NCBI RefSeq assembly: GCF_021568705.1
Contig: NZ_JAKGTH010000006.1
Location: forward strand, 744,001 to 808,000
Source of the DNA: Gillisia lutea
GTDB lineage: Bacteria > Bacteroidota > Bacteroidia > Flavobacteriales > Flavobacteriaceae
DNA: 64,000 nt
Direction of reading: 5' to 3'
The notes beneath the pieces are model-generated. The model was not told the DNA's origin. It was given only the letters and a program-made list of their open reading frames with translations, and searched no databases. A program made the position numbers and the translations under genes. Below are positions 27,332-35,807 of the stretch, in pieces. Position 1 is the stretch's first letter, and the number at the start of each line of letters is the position of its first letter.

Positions 27332-27715
27332 ATGTCAACAGAAATTAAAGAACGTTACAGTGATGCTGACTTAGCTGAATTTAAAGAATTAATTCAAAGT
27401 AAGATCAGAAAAGCTCAGGAACAATTGGAGCTTTATAAAAGCGCGTATGTAAACGATGGGAATAACGGTACAGATGATACTTCCCCCACTTTTAAAGCAT
27501 TTGAAGAGGGAAGCGAGACTCTTAGTAAGGAAGCGAACTCTCAACTAGCGATACGTCAGGAGAAGTTTATTCGTGATCTAAAAAACGCCTTAGTTCGTAT
27601 TGAAAGCAAAACATACGGAATTTGTAGAGTAACCGGAAAACTTATTGCTAAAGAACGCCTTAAGTTGGTTCCACATGCTACGCTAAGTATTGAAGCTAAA
27701 AATTTACAACGCTAA
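27332..27715 (+). CDS. DksA/TraR-like regulator with degenerate zinc finger
   Basis: The 127-residue protein has a long coiled-coil N-terminal part with an acidic central loop (DGNNGTDDTSPTFKAFEEGS). Its C-terminal finger region is YGICRVTGKLIAKERLKLVP. The canonical four-Cys finger is reduced to one Cys (C98): the second Cys of CxxC is Thr (T101) and the later pair is missing. DksA-type proteins bind the RNA polymerase secondary channel and modulate rRNA and stress promoters. It lies 3 nt after ileS and is followed by a terminator. Confidence 0.85.
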   Translation: MSTEIKERYSDADLAEFKELIQSKIRKAQEQLELYKSAYVNDGNNGTDDTSPTFKAFEEGSETLSKEANSQLAIRQEKFIRDLKNALVRIESKTYGICRVTGKLIAKERLKLVPHATLSIEAKNLQR

Positions 27716-27744
27716 GCGTTAGTTATTGCAAAATTCATAATTTA

Positions 27745-27785
27745 AAAACGTTCCATTCTGATTATGTCAAAATGGAGCGTTTTTT
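27745..27785 (+). terminator. intrinsic terminator after the ileS-dksA unit
   Basis: The stem AAAACGTTCCATT (27745-27757) / AATGGAGCGTTTT (27770-27782) has one wobble pair and is followed by Ts. Confidence 0.88.
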
Positions 27786-27800
27786 GTACCCTGGTATTTA

Positions 27801-28418
27801 ATGAAATACATTTGCTCTCTTTTTATATTTTTTATATTTCTATCAGGATATTCTCAAAAGAATACTTCTCAAACATTTAATGCGGAACAAATAAATCAAC
27901 TCTATATTTATACAGAGGAGGTTTTTAAGATAAATGTTCACACTTCAAACACACAGCAGGTTGTTTTAAGCTCACATTCGGAAGGGGAATACTTCAATGA
28001 CATTGCTTTAAACATGGAGTTGCTGGAAGATAAAATGGTGCTAACTTCCAAATTTCGAGAGATCTTGCAAAGTGGCTACGATAAGCTGAGCGCTCATAAA
28101 GTATTTTCTCTAGAAATAGATCTTGAAATTCCGGAAGGCATGGAGGTGTTTATTAGATCAAATAATAGTTCGGTCACTGCCAATGGAAATTTTAAAGCCC
28201 TTAAAGTAGAACTCAAATCCGGTTCCTGCCATTTGCACAATTTTCTAGGGAATGCAATAATAAACACCTATAACGGCCCTATTGAAGTTACTACCCAAGA
28301 TGCTATAATAACCGCCAATTCTAGAAACGGAGAAGTAATTCTGCCAAAATTCGAAACGGGAAAACATGTGTTGAAACTCACTTCTATTAACGGAGATATT
28401 AGGGTGCTGAAAAACTAA
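27801..28418 (+). CDS. secreted beta-rich protein, DUF4097-like
   Basis: The 205-residue protein has a signal peptide (1-18, FIFFIFLSGYSQ). A repetitive beta-strand region follows with NNSSVTANGNFKALKVELKSG and TYNGPIEVTTQDAIITANSRNGEV. Regular short strands ending in NGDIRVLKN fit a DUF4097/putative adhesin beta-helix, so I infer an envelope location, with function unknown. It sits between the ileS-dksA terminator and lspA. Confidence 0.65.
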   Translation: MKYICSLFIFFIFLSGYSQKNTSQTFNAEQINQLYIYTEEVFKINVHTSNTQQVVLSSHSEGEYFNDIALNMELLEDKMVLTSKFREILQSGYDKLSAHKVFSLEIDLEIPEGMEVFIRSNNSSVTANGNFKALKVELKSGSCHLHNFLGNAIINTYNGPIEVTTQDAIITANSRNGEVILPKFETGKHVLKLTSINGDIRVLKN

Positions 28419-28460
28419 ATAATATTAGTATTTTTGAGCCGTTTGTAATACACTCATTTC

Positions 28461-29087
28461 ATGTCTTTAAAAAAAGCCAGTCTTATTATCGTTTTGATCT
28501 TATTGATAGATCAACTTTCAAAAATATATATTAAAACAAATTTCATCCTTGGAGAAGAGGTGAAAGTGCTGGAATGGTTTAGGATCTTGTTTGTTGAAAA
28601 CGAAGGTATGGCTTGGGGAGCGAAAATTCCCGGAGAGTACGGGAAATTGATACTGACACTATTTAGATTAGGGGCTATTGTGGGAATAGGATACTGGCTA
28701 TGGGATTCGGTTAGAAATAACGGTTCCAGGATATTAATTACTGCCATAGCCTTCATTTTTGCAGGAGCCTTTGGAAATATTATAGATTCTGTTATCTATG
28801 GAATAATTTACAGCGATAGTTACGGCCGTGTAGCCGAGTTTTTACCTGAGGGCGGGGGGTATGGAACACTTTTTCATGGAAAGGTGGTAGACATGCTTTA
28901 TTTCCCTTTGTACGATGGGGTGTTGCCGGAATGGATCCCTATTTGGGGAGGGGAAAACTTCACTTTTTTTGAGCCTGTCTTTAATATTGCCGATACAGCA
29001 ATAAGCGTAGGGGTAGGATTGTTATTGCTTTTCAATAAAAAAGCATTTCCGGTTAAAAAAGAAGCTGGTTTAGAAACGGCAGCTTAG
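28461..29087 (+). CDS. lspA: lipoprotein signal peptidase (signal peptidase II)
   Basis: The 208-residue protein has four membrane segments and the conserved motifs of LspA: DQLSKIYIK, VENEGMAWG, GAFGNIIDSVIYG and FNIADTAISVGV. The last two supply the catalytic aspartates. It cleaves diacylglyceryl-modified prolipoproteins in the inner membrane. The periplasmic insertion (EFLPEGGGYGTLFHGKVVD) makes it longer than E. coli LspA, as usual in Bacteroidota. A TATTTTTG (28429-28436) lies 24 nt upstream. The last 4 nt overlap the convergent receiver gene. Confidence 0.95.
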   Translation: MSLKKASLIIVLILLIDQLSKIYIKTNFILGEEVKVLEWFRILFVENEGMAWGAKIPGEYGKLILTLFRLGAIVGIGYWLWDSVRNNGSRILITAIAFIFAGAFGNIIDSVIYGIIYSDSYGRVAEFLPEGGGYGTLFHGKVVDMLYFPLYDGVLPEWIPIWGGENFTFFEPVFNIADTAISVGVGLLLLFNKKAFPVKKEAGLETAA

Positions 29088-29494
29088 GCAACCTTGTCGA
29101 ATATTTTTTCGAATTTCTTAAGCTCTATAGGTTTAATCAGGTAATCGGTAACCAGATTAAAGGATTTTGCTCTTTCCAGATCTCGGGGGTCTATTGAAGA
29201 GGAAACAACATACAGCGTGATCTTCTTGTCAAAATTATTCTTGATTTTGATAAATTCTCCCAAAAATTCCCAACCATCCATAATAGGCATGTTAAGATCT
29301 AAGAATATGATGTCTGGTAATTTATCCTCGGTCATGTTGGAAAGGATTACTTTAAAATAATCCAAGGCTTCCAATCCGTTTTTGAAGATCAGTAAATTTT
29401 CTGATAGTTTTTTAATTTCGATGATTTTTCTAACTAAGTTCACGTATATTTTATCATCATCAATAATACACGCTAGCTCTATTTTTTGCCCCAT
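29084..29494 (-). CDS. stand-alone response regulator receiver protein
   Basis: The 136-residue CheY-like protein has only a receiver domain. The acidic pocket is D12-D14 (CIIDDDKIYV), the phosphoacceptor D66 (IIFLDLNMPIMDGWEF), the switch Ser in VVSSS (97-100) and K121 in LIKPIEL. It lies 10 nt downstream of a PAS histidine kinase on the same strand and is presumably its partner. With no output domain, it must act by protein contact or phosphorelay. Its stop codon overlaps the lspA stop region by 4 nt. Confidence 0.92.
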   Translation of the reverse strand: MGQKIELACIIDDDKIYVNLVRKIIEIKKLSENLLIFKNGLEALDYFKVILSNMTEDKLPDIIFLDLNMPIMDGWEFLGEFIKIKNNFDKKITLYVVSSSIDPRDLERAKSFNLVTDYLIKPIELKKFEKIFDKVA

Positions 29495-29504
29495 TTTTTT
29501 AGAT

Positions 29505-30956
29505 CTAGAATTTAATTTTAAAAGTGGTACCTATATTTATTGTGCTGGTAACCGAAATAGACCCTCCCATTGTTTCCACCTGATTTTTTGTGATAAACAA
29601 GCCTATTCCTTTAGCATCAGGATTTCGATGAAATGTTTTATACATACCAAACATTTTATCGCCGTATTGCTCTAGGTCAATACCCATCCCATTATCGCTT
29701 ACCTCCATAAAACACTGGTCATTAGCCATGTAGGTTTGTATGAAAATTACCGGTTTCCTGCCCGGGTGTTTATATCGGATAGCATTAGTGATTAAATTTA
29801 ATAAAATACTTTCGAGATATTCCGGAATGTAATTAATTTCTTTTAGGGCTGTAAATTCTGAAATTATCTTTGCTCTTTCTCTGTTAATTAAGGAAGAGGT
29901 TGCAGCAACTACTATATCAAGGGCTTTATTAAAGGAAACATTCGATCTTTCTTTGGTAAGAAGTCCGTGGTGGCTTACCATGCTATTCAGTTCTGAGATG
30001 GCATCATCCAGATTATCCGAGATGTCTACCACATTATCCAATAAATTGAGTTTTTCTCTAGCGTCGTTTGATTCGGTTAATAATTGTGCTACTAAACTTA
30101 GATTGCTGCTGTGAGATCTAAGATTGTGTGAAACTACATGTGCAAAATTAAATAGCCTGGAATTTTGTGTTGCAATAATGTCTAACGAATTCTGTAGGTT
30201 AAGTTCATTGCTCTTATTAACATCTATATCCTGAAAAACACCTCTAATTCCAATAATTTCCTGTTCGTCGCTATAAACTGGTTTTCCTGTTGCCACTACC
30301 CAAAACTCTCTTCCGTGATGAGTTAGCATTTTAAGTTCTATTTTAAATGGAATCCCGTATTTTTCACATTTATCGAACATTGAAATTGCCATTTGCTGAT
30401 GTTCGGTTGCGTAAAATCGCATGCGCTCTTCATAGTCTGGCTGAAAATCTTTCGGACAATCAAAAATTCTTTTAGTAACATCATCCCAATAGATGGATTT
30501 TGATAATCCATCAATATACCAACCTCCCGTGGAGGTCATTTCTGCAGTTTCTCTATAATAGAAAAAATTCTCCTCTATGGTATATTGGTCACGCTTGGAT
30601 TGATGGATATTTACAAATAATAATACGGCTATTTCCTTGCTGCTATTTTCTTTGCTTTTTAAGTTTCTACATTCAAACCACCTGTATTTATCGTTTTGTA
30701 TCTTGATTTTTATTTCCTGATTCAAATTATCAGTAGTAGATATCAGGTTGTCAAAAGCAATTCGAAAGTCGTATTTATAATCCTTGTGCAGTACCTTATT
30801 TATGAAAAAATCGAAGATAGGTTCTTCTAGGCTGGGTTTTCCAACTAAAGATTCAAAGTGGTCTGACCAGGTGATTTCCTTCGTGAGGAGGTTGATCTTC
30901 CAATAGGCAATATCAAAATCTTCTAAAATACTATTTAACTGCAGGTCATTAAGCAT
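29505..30956 (-). CDS. PAS-domain sensor histidine kinase, soluble
   Basis: The 483-residue protein has no membrane segment. Two PAS-like regions (about 10-115 and 130-250, including WVVATGKPVYSD and GIRGVFQDID) precede a HisKA-like helix with phosphoacceptor H277 (FAHVVSHNLRSH). The ATPase domain has N391 (NLITNAIRY), DNGMGID at 421-427 and GIGLFITK at 450-457. It is a cytoplasmic sensor, signal unknown, for the adjacent receiver protein. The gap to the upstream cyclo-ligase gene is 58 nt. Confidence 0.92.
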   Translation of the reverse strand: MLNDLQLNSILEDFDIAYWKINLLTKEITWSDHFESLVGKPSLEEPIFDFFINKVLHKDYKYDFRIAFDNLISTTDNLNQEIKIKIQNDKYRWFECRNLKSKENSSKEIAVLLFVNIHQSKRDQYTIEENFFYYRETAEMTSTGGWYIDGLSKSIYWDDVTKRIFDCPKDFQPDYEERMRFYATEHQQMAISMFDKCEKYGIPFKIELKMLTHHGREFWVVATGKPVYSDEQEIIGIRGVFQDIDVNKSNELNLQNSLDIIATQNSRLFNFAHVVSHNLRSHSSNLSLVAQLLTESNDAREKLNLLDNVVDISDNLDDAISELNSMVSHHGLLTKERSNVSFNKALDIVVAATSSLINRERAKIISEFTALKEINYIPEYLESILLNLITNAIRYKHPGRKPVIFIQTYMANDQCFMEVSDNGMGIDLEQYGDKMFGMYKTFHRNPDAKGIGLFITKNQVETMGGSISVTSTINIGTTFKIKF

Positions 30957-31014
30957 TCACGTAGGTATGAAGGGTTAAATGTAAGCGCTTAGCTAAATGT
31001 AATATAAAATTTCA

Positions 31015-31581
31015 TTATTTGTTAAAACTATACACCTTTCTCGGTGTAATGCAAAAATCCAAGGCTATATCACTACTTAGTAGGCCGGGGATTGCTTTTT
31101 CGGCCTCAAAAAGAGATACTCCAACTTTAATAACCTCTTTCTTGCATTCAGCCAAAAATTTATCGTAGAAGCCCTTGCCGTATCCCACGCGATGGCCTTT
31201 TTCATCGAAAGCCAGTAAAGGAACAAATACTACATCAATTTTGGACGCAGGAATCTCTATTCCTCCTGTAGGTTCGGGGATATTCCATTTATTCTTTTTT
31301 ATTACGGTGGTATCTGTAAGAAGAAAATTTGTAAGCGTATTATTGGAAAAATCACTTTTGGATATTACGATGTTCTTATCCTTTCCGTGGAGTATATGAA
31401 GTATAGGCTCTGTGTCGATCTCTTTTTTTTCAGAAATAGTTAGAAAAAGATGGTAGAATTCATGCTCCCACAGAGGTAGTTCTAATAACTTGTTAGCTAT
31501 TTCAAGACTTTTTTCTTCGATCTCTTCTAAAGATAATGAAGTTCGTAATTCCTGATATTTAAGGCGTAATTTATTCTTCAT
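31015..31581 (-). CDS. 5-formyltetrahydrofolate cyclo-ligase
   Basis: The 188-residue protein has an N-terminal basic helix (KNKLRLKYQELRTSLS) and the family signature FDEKGHRVGYGKGFYDKFLA. The enzyme converts 5-formyl-THF to methenyl-THF with ATP. The start overlaps the end of the upstream deacylase gene by 11 nt, so it belongs to the rimB-rimK operon, although a functional link is not obvious. Confidence 0.92.
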   Translation of the reverse strand: MKNKLRLKYQELRTSLSLEEIEEKSLEIANKLLELPLWEHEFYHLFLTISEKKEIDTEPILHILHGKDKNIVISKSDFSNNTLTNFLLTDTTVIKKNKWNIPEPTGGIEIPASKIDVVFVPLLAFDEKGHRVGYGKGFYDKFLAECKKEVIKVGVSLFEAEKAIPGLLSSDIALDFCITPRKVYSFNK

Positions 31582-32557
31582 CTAAAGAGGGAGAAGCTGA
31601 GATATGAAAAATGGCATCTCCCTGATATACTATGGGAGATTCATTTACATTTATGATATATCCGGTGCGTGGGGCAAGCACCTTATGCCTGAACTTTCCA
31701 TAAGGATCTGTAATAGTTGCCATGTACTCGCCTTTTTCAACATGTTTTCCACAGGCTATTTTTACATGTAGCAAGCCACTATACTTTGCGCGCATCCAGG
31801 AGCTACTTTCAATAATAATGCTGTTTACCACAGCTTCAGGACGATCAAACCTTGTCTTAAGCATCCCGAAATGATGCAACACTCTCATTATTCCATCAAC
31901 TCCATGTTTGGCAATTTCCTTATTGCTGTCTAAAGATTTTCCTCCTTCAAACAACAAAACTGTTTTACCCAATTTGGAACAGGTTTCTCTATAAGACTTG
32001 CCTATTGTTTTAGAATACATGGTAAAAGGAGCATTGAAGATATTGGCATATTTCATCCCTTTTTCGTCATCCTTTTGAATTCTTATCTGCGCCACGTTAA
32101 ATCGGCTGGCGCCTCCGGTATGAAAATCCATACAGAAATCGGCTACCGGCAAAATTTTCTTAACGAACTGAAAGGCAAACCTACTGGCCAGAGACCCATT
32201 TTTAGTTCCTGGAAACATTCGGTTAAGATCTCTTCCATCGGGAAATTCACGGGAGAGGTTAAGAAATCCGAACACATTTACTACAGGGATACAAATAACA
32301 GTTCCTATCGCTGGTTTATTAATCTTTTTAGAAATTATCTGGCGTACGATCTCAATTCCGTTAAGTTCATCGCCATGTATTCCTGCCGTAATTAGAACTA
32401 CAGGCCCCGGTTTCACGGCACGCTCTATAATAACAGGAACTTCTACTGAAGTAGTAGTATATAATTTGGCCATGTTCAAATTGATAACAGCTCCTTTTCC
32501 CGGAGGGATCTTTTTGCCTAATATCTCAAGAACATTTTTCTTATCTATATGAGCCAT
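31571..32557 (-). CDS. succinylglutamate desuccinylase/aspartoacylase family (M14-type) zinc hydrolase
   Basis: The 328-residue protein has the zinc motif AGIHGDELNGIEIV (HxxE) and the later ligand in FCMDFHTGG. A C-terminal beta-barrel/lipoyl-like part follows (HKVLAPRTGYIINVNES). Such enzymes hydrolyse N-acyl amino acids or remove C-terminal acidic residues. It lies 3 nt after rimK and two genes after a RimB-type retropepsin, so its substrate may relate to glutamate tails added by RimK. That link is inference from gene order. Confidence 0.85.
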   Translation of the reverse strand: MAHIDKKNVLEILGKKIPPGKGAVINLNMAKLYTTTSVEVPVIIERAVKPGPVVLITAGIHGDELNGIEIVRQIISKKINKPAIGTVICIPVVNVFGFLNLSREFPDGRDLNRMFPGTKNGSLASRFAFQFVKKILPVADFCMDFHTGGASRFNVAQIRIQKDDEKGMKYANIFNAPFTMYSKTIGKSYRETCSKLGKTVLLFEGGKSLDSNKEIAKHGVDGIMRVLHHFGMLKTRFDRPEAVVNSIIIESSSWMRAKYSGLLHVKIACGKHVEKGEYMATITDPYGKFRHKVLAPRTGYIINVNESPIVYQGDAIFHISASPSLDEE

Positions 32558-32560
32558 GAT

Positions 32561-33433
32561 CTATACGTTTCTCTCAATATATCGTATGATGGTCTTAGCA
32601 ATATCTTTTCCAGTTGCCATTTCTATTCCTTCCAAGCCCGGAGAGGAATTAACTTCTAGAATTAGCGGGCCTCTTGAACTTTGAAGCATATCAACACCTG
32701 CTACTCCCAGTCCCATGGCTTTTGCTGCTTTAATAGCGGCAATTTCCTCATCATCTGTAAGTTCTATCACGCTGGCAGATCCTCCACGATGAAGGTTAGA
32801 ACGAAATTCTCCTTCTTTTCCCTGGCGTTTCATGGCTCCAACAACATGTCCATCTACAATAAGAGCACGAATATCTGCACCCCCGGCTTCTTTGATGAAT
32901 TCCTGAACAATAACCCGTGCCTGCAAACCATTAAAGGCTTCTATTACAGATTCTGCTGCGTTCTTGGTTTCTGCCAGAACAACTCCAAGACCTTGGGTGC
33001 CTTCTAATAATTTAATAATTAAAGGTGCGCCACCAACATGATTGATAACTTCTCCAACATCTTTAGAGTAATTGGTGAAAACGGTTTTTGGAAGTCCTAA
33101 CCTGGCGCGGGAAAGCACTTGTAAGCTACGTAGTTTATCTCTACTTCTTACTAAGGCCTGCGACTCGGTAGTAGTAAATACTCCCATCATTTCGAATTGT
33201 CGAACCACTGCAGTACCATAAAAGGTCACTGAAGCTCCAATTCTAGGAATTACAGCATCTACATCATCTATTACTCTTCCTTTATAAAAAATGGAGGGTT
33301 TTCTTTTTTCAATAATCAAATCACATTTTAGCGGATCTATTACCTCTACCGTATGATTTCTTTTTTTTGCAGCTTCAATAAGACGTTGGGTAGAATAGAG
33401 GTTGCTATTTCTAGAAAGAATTTTTATGTTCAT
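32561..33433 (-). CDS. rimK: RimK family ATP-grasp glutamate ligase
   Basis: The 290-residue protein has the ATP-grasp fold with [11 protein letters not shown], the [20 protein letters not shown] core and the Mg-binding [13 protein letters not shown]. The glycine-rich NLHRGGSA loop is typical of RimK. E. coli RimK adds glutamates to the C-terminus of ribosomal protein S6; related enzymes make other peptide bonds. It overlaps the upstream RimB-type gene by 23 nt, and the deacylase gene follows after 3 nt. Confidence 0.93.
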   Translation of the reverse strand: MNIKILSRNSNLYSTQRLIEAAKKRNHTVEVIDPLKCDLIIEKRKPSIFYKGRVIDDVDAVIPRIGASVTFYGTAVVRQFEMMGVFTTTESQALVRSRDKLRSLQVLSRARLGLPKTVFTNYSKDVGEVINHVGGAPLIIKLLEGTQGLGVVLAETKNAAESVIEAFNGLQARVIVQEFIKEAGGADIRALIVDGHVVGAMKRQGKEGEFRSNLHRGGSASVIELTDDEEIAAIKAAKAMGLGVAGVDMLQSSRGPLILEVNSSPGLEGIEMATGKDIAKTIIRYIERNV

Positions 33434-33854
33434 TTGATTTTAAATTATATGAGATGTCTATAAACTCGGTGTCTACAATAAACTTTTTGGTAAGGAATTT
33501 CCGTCCTATTAAAACGGGATATCGCATCTCCTGTCTAGCCGACAAAGAAAGTGAAATTTTGAAAACCTTGTTAAAAATTTTTATAGTGGATTGTACCTGA
33601 TAGCGTTTTTGAATTATCCCGTTACTACTCTTTACAAAAACAATATCATACTCTTTGAAAATAAATTCTTTTCCGTTGTACAATGGGTGTTCATCGTCTA
33701 AAAATGTACAGTGGAGCGCGTCATCCTTTTCAATAATATTGTTACAGTGTATGGAAGAAGTATATGCGCCAGTATCAATTTTAATAGCAATATCTTCCAA
33801 ATCTAATAAGGGAAAGTCGGCTTTATCAAAGCGACCAATTACTTTTTTTTCCAT
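33411..33854 (-). CDS. RimB-type retropepsin-like protease (RimK-associated, DUF785)
   Basis: The 147-residue protein starts [20 protein letters not shown] and has [13 protein letters not shown], with the D-T-G-A motif of retropepsin-like aspartic proteases (residues about 27-30). It also has the C-terminal [20 protein letters not shown]. Databases often call the family ATP-dependent zinc protease, although the motif is aspartic. Pseudomonas RimB removes the glutamates that RimK adds. The 23-nt overlap with rimK supports a shared pathway. Confidence 0.85.
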   Translation of the reverse strand: MEKKVIGRFDKADFPLLDLEDIAIKIDTGAYTSSIHCNNIIEKDDALHCTFLDDEHPLYNGKEFIFKEYDIVFVKSSNGIIQKRYQVQSTIKIFNKVFKISLSLSARQEMRYPVLIGRKFLTKKFIVDTEFIDISYNLKSNEHKNSF

Positions 33855-34000
33855 GGCGCAAGTTACTAAATTGAAGTGTAAAGCTTTAGTGCTCTATTAA
33901 TATAACAAATTCCTAACATATAGAAGGTTTCCTGTTTTTAAAATATGGCTGCTGTAAATTTTACTTGCAGTTCTTTTTTTATGCTACCAAGAATATGTAA

Positions 34001-34008
34001 TATCTTTG
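34001..34008 (+). promoter_or_regulatory. -7 promoter element TATCTTTG that fixes the uvrC start
   Basis: TATCTTTG ends 5 nt before the ATG at 34014. It lies inside the upstream in-frame extension of the ORF (open from 33945), so that extension would not be transcribed. The message is expected to be near-leaderless. Confidence 0.6.
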
Positions 34009-34013
34009 AAGTA

Positions 34014-35807
34014 ATGGATACACCCGCTTTAAAAGTACAGTTACAAACCTTGCCTAACAGCCCCGGAGTTTATCAGTATTATGATAAAAATGGAAAGATA
34101 CTTTATGTAGGGAAGGCAAAAAATTTAAAAAAACGTGTTTCGTCGTATTTTACCAAACGGCATGATTCGCACAGGATTGATGTAATGGTGAAGAAGATAC
34201 ACGATATCAAGCATATTGTAGTAGCTTCAGAAACCGATGCGTTGCTGCTCGAGAATAATCTTATTAAAAAGCTACAGCCACGTTTTAATGTAATGCTTAA
34301 GGATGATAAGACTTATCCCTGGATATGCATTAAAAATGAACGTTTTCCAAGAGTTTTTCCTACTCGTCGATTAATAAAAGATGGAAGTGAATATTACGGC
34401 CCCTTTACCAATTTTAAAACAGTGAACACACTGTTAGATCTTATTAAAGGCTTGTATCAATTAAGAACCTGTAATTATGACCTTTCAGAAGAAAAGATAA
34501 AACATGGGAAATATAAGGTATGCCTGGAATATCATTTGGGGAACTGTAAAGGTCCTTGTGAAGCTTATCAAAGCGAACAGGAATACAATGAGAACATTAA
34601 TGCCATTAGGCAAATTGTAAAGGGGAATTTTAAGGATTCTCTCCATCAGTTCAGGGAGCAAATGAAAAGGCATGCCGAAAAGATGGAATATGAAGATGCA
34701 CAGCGTATTAAAGACAAGATACATGTGCTGGAGAATTATCAATCTAAATCTACGGTGATCAACTCTAAAATATCTAACGTAGATGTATTTTCTATTGTGA
34801 GTGACGAGGGGTATGGTTATGTAAACTTTCTTCAAATTTCTCATGGAGCCATCATCAGGTCGCATACTATTGAATTGAAGAAAAAACTTGACGAAACAGA
34901 TAAAGAATTACTGGAACTTGGAATAGTAGAAATTAGACAGCGATTCAATTCCACTTCCAAAGAAATATATGTTCCTTTTAAAGTAGATGTGGGGGAAGAT
35001 GTGAAGATTACCGTTCCGAAATTGGGAGACAAAAAAGGAATAGTAGACTTGTCTCTTAGAAATGCGAGATATTACAGGCAGGAGCAGTTCAAGCAAATGA
35101 AAATTGTAGATCCCGACAGGCATGTGAAGAGAATCATGGCTCAAATGAAGGAAGATCTTAGGTTAAATGTAGAACCAAGACATATAGAATGTTTTGACAA
35201 CTCTAATATCCAGGGAACCAATCCTGTGGCGGCTTGTGTGGTTTTTAAGAATGGGAAAGCCAGCAAGAAAGACTATAGAAAATTCAATATTAAAACTGTA
35301 GAAGGTCCCGATGACTTTGCCTCTATGGAAGAAGTTGTATTTAGAAGATATAGAAGATTATTGAATGAAGACCAGCCACTTCCACAACTAATAATTGTGG
35401 ATGGTGGTAAAGGGCAGCTTTCCTCTGGAGTGAAAGCTTTAGAAGAATTAGGTTTGAGAGGGAAAATTGCCATTATTGGGATTGCTAAAAGGTTGGAAGA
35501 AATCTATTATCCGGGAGATTCCATCCCACTCTATTTAGATAAGAAATCGGAAACATTGAAGATCATTCAGCAATTACGAAATGAAGCTCACCGATTTGGG
35601 ATTACTTTTCACCGAAATAAGCGAAGTAAAACCGCTTTGAATACCGAACTTGAATCTATTCCAGGAATAGGAGACAAAACAGTAGTAGAATTGCTTACAA
35701 ATTTTAGATCTTTAAAGAGAATAAAAGAATTGCCTTTGGCCGATTTGGAGCAGGTGATAGGAAAATCAAAAGCCGCAATAATCTATAATCATTATCATAA
35801 AGATTAA
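34014..35807 (+). CDS. uvrC: excinuclease ABC subunit C
   Basis: From the ATG at 34014 the protein has 597 residues. It has an N-terminal GIY-YIG nuclease (SPGVYQYYDKNGKILYVGKA), a UVR motif (EKMEYEDAQRIKDKIHVLE), the RNase H-like C-terminal nuclease (HIECFDNSNIQGTNPVAACV) and tandem HhH motifs (LESIPGIGDKTVVELL). It makes both incisions in nucleotide excision repair with UvrA and UvrB. The 23-codon upstream extension is Cys/Phe-rich and not UvrC-like. The next gene starts directly after the stop codon. Confidence 0.96.
   Translation: MDTPALKVQLQTLPNSPGVYQYYDKNGKILYVGKAKNLKKRVSSYFTKRHDSHRIDVMVKKIHDIKHIVVASETDALLLENNLIKKLQPRFNVMLKDDKTYPWICIKNERFPRVFPTRRLIKDGSEYYGPFTNFKTVNTLLDLIKGLYQLRTCNYDLSEEKIKHGKYKVCLEYHLGNCKGPCEAYQSEQEYNENINAIRQIVKGNFKDSLHQFREQMKRHAEKMEYEDAQRIKDKIHVLENYQSKSTVINSKISNVDVFSIVSDEGYGYVNFLQISHGAIIRSHTIELKKKLDETDKELLELGIVEIRQRFNSTSKEIYVPFKVDVGEDVKITVPKLGDKKGIVDLSLRNARYYRQEQFKQMKIVDPDRHVKRIMAQMKEDLRLNVEPRHIECFDNSNIQGTNPVAACVVFKNGKASKKDYRKFNIKTVEGPDDFASMEEVVFRRYRRLLNEDQPLPQLIIVDGGKGQLSSGVKALEELGLRGKIAIIGIAKRLEEIYYPGDSIPLYLDKKSETLKIIQQLRNEAHRFGITFHRNKRSKTALNTELESIPGIGDKTVVELLTNFRSLKRIKELPLADLEQVIGKSKAAIIYNHYHKD

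Noticed and set aside
33945-34013. In-frame ATG extension of uvrC by 23 codons
   Set aside because: The -7 element TATCTTTG at 34001-34008 lies inside the extension, and the extra residues do not resemble UvrC.
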